A DNA stretch of 6,134 bases from Bacteroidales bacterium (GTDB lineage Bacteria > Bacteroidota > Bacteroidia > Bacteroidales > UBA932), in the NCBI GenBank assembly GCA_016283985.1, contig JAEENZ010000116.1, forward strand, positions 1-6,134, given 5' to 3'. Positions within the stretch are counted from its first letter, which is position 1, and each line of letters starts with the position of its first letter. Positions 6,124 to 6,134 of this stretch are shown piece after piece. The position numbers and the translations under genes are program-made. The notes beneath the pieces were generated by a model. That model saw nothing but the letters and a program-made list of their open reading frames with translations, did not search any database and had not been told where the DNA came from.

Positions 6124-6134
6124 ATGGAAGTCAA
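6124..6134 (+). CDS. Start of an unidentified rightward gene (only about 3 codons visible)
   Basis: The ATG at 6124 is the first start codon after the rightward promoter and would begin Met-Glu-Val. The window ends here, so the product cannot be identified, and a later start or another frame cannot be excluded. There is no obvious Shine-Dalgarno sequence, as for most genes in this window. The call rests on the well-placed promoter and the absence of any leftward gene in this gap. Confidence 0.35.

Overview
The window looks like an ordinary chromosomal housekeeping segment from a member of the Bacteroidota, most likely of the order Bacteroidales. Three things point there. The proteins match the Bacteroidales versions of their families as I remember them (glycyl-tRNA synthetase, YbeY and MnmG especially). 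The intergenic gaps carry the phylum-specific promoter form, a -7 box TAnnTTTG with a TTG/TTTG box about 20 bp upstream. Shine-Dalgarno sequences are mostly weak or absent. No species can be named from the sequence alone.

Layout. Positions 1-3043 hold a tightly packed leftward cluster, in transcription order sufS, sufE, sufT, folK and glyS (glyS is cut by the left edge). SufS takes sulfur from cysteine, SufE accepts it, and SufT (DUF59/MIP18 family) helps cluster maturation or delivery. FolK makes a folate precursor and GlyRS charges tRNA-Gly. The first four genes overlap or nearly touch; glyS probably also has its own promoter in the 3' end of folK. A short divergent gap (3044-3115) separates sufS from ruvA, which runs rightward and encodes the Holliday-junction-binding subunit of RuvAB. 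ruvA meets mnmG tail to tail with overlapping stop codons. mnmG (tRNA U34 modification) lies downstream of ybeY (16S rRNA maturation/ribosome quality control), and the two share a TAATG stop/start junction. Upstream of ybeY a second divergent gap has two well-formed, back-to-back promoters; the rightward one probably serves a gene whose first codons (ATG at 6124) are just visible at the right edge.

The most notable non-gene signal is a perfect 14-bp palindrome, GTTCCACGTGGAAC (3980-3993), inside mnmG. With its flanks it matches the conserved ParB-binding parS centromere consensus at 15 of 16 positions, which would make this a candidate chromosome-segregation site embedded in a coding sequence and suggest an origin-proximal location. 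Other points are divergent -7 boxes forming an inverted repeat between sufS and ruvA, a RuvA acidic pin lacking one of its usual acids, a YbeY metal site with Asp at the third-ligand position, and a GC decline from the glyS end to the ybeY end. I see no mobile element, CRISPR array, RNA gene or defence system, and no evidence for a wholly new multi-gene system.
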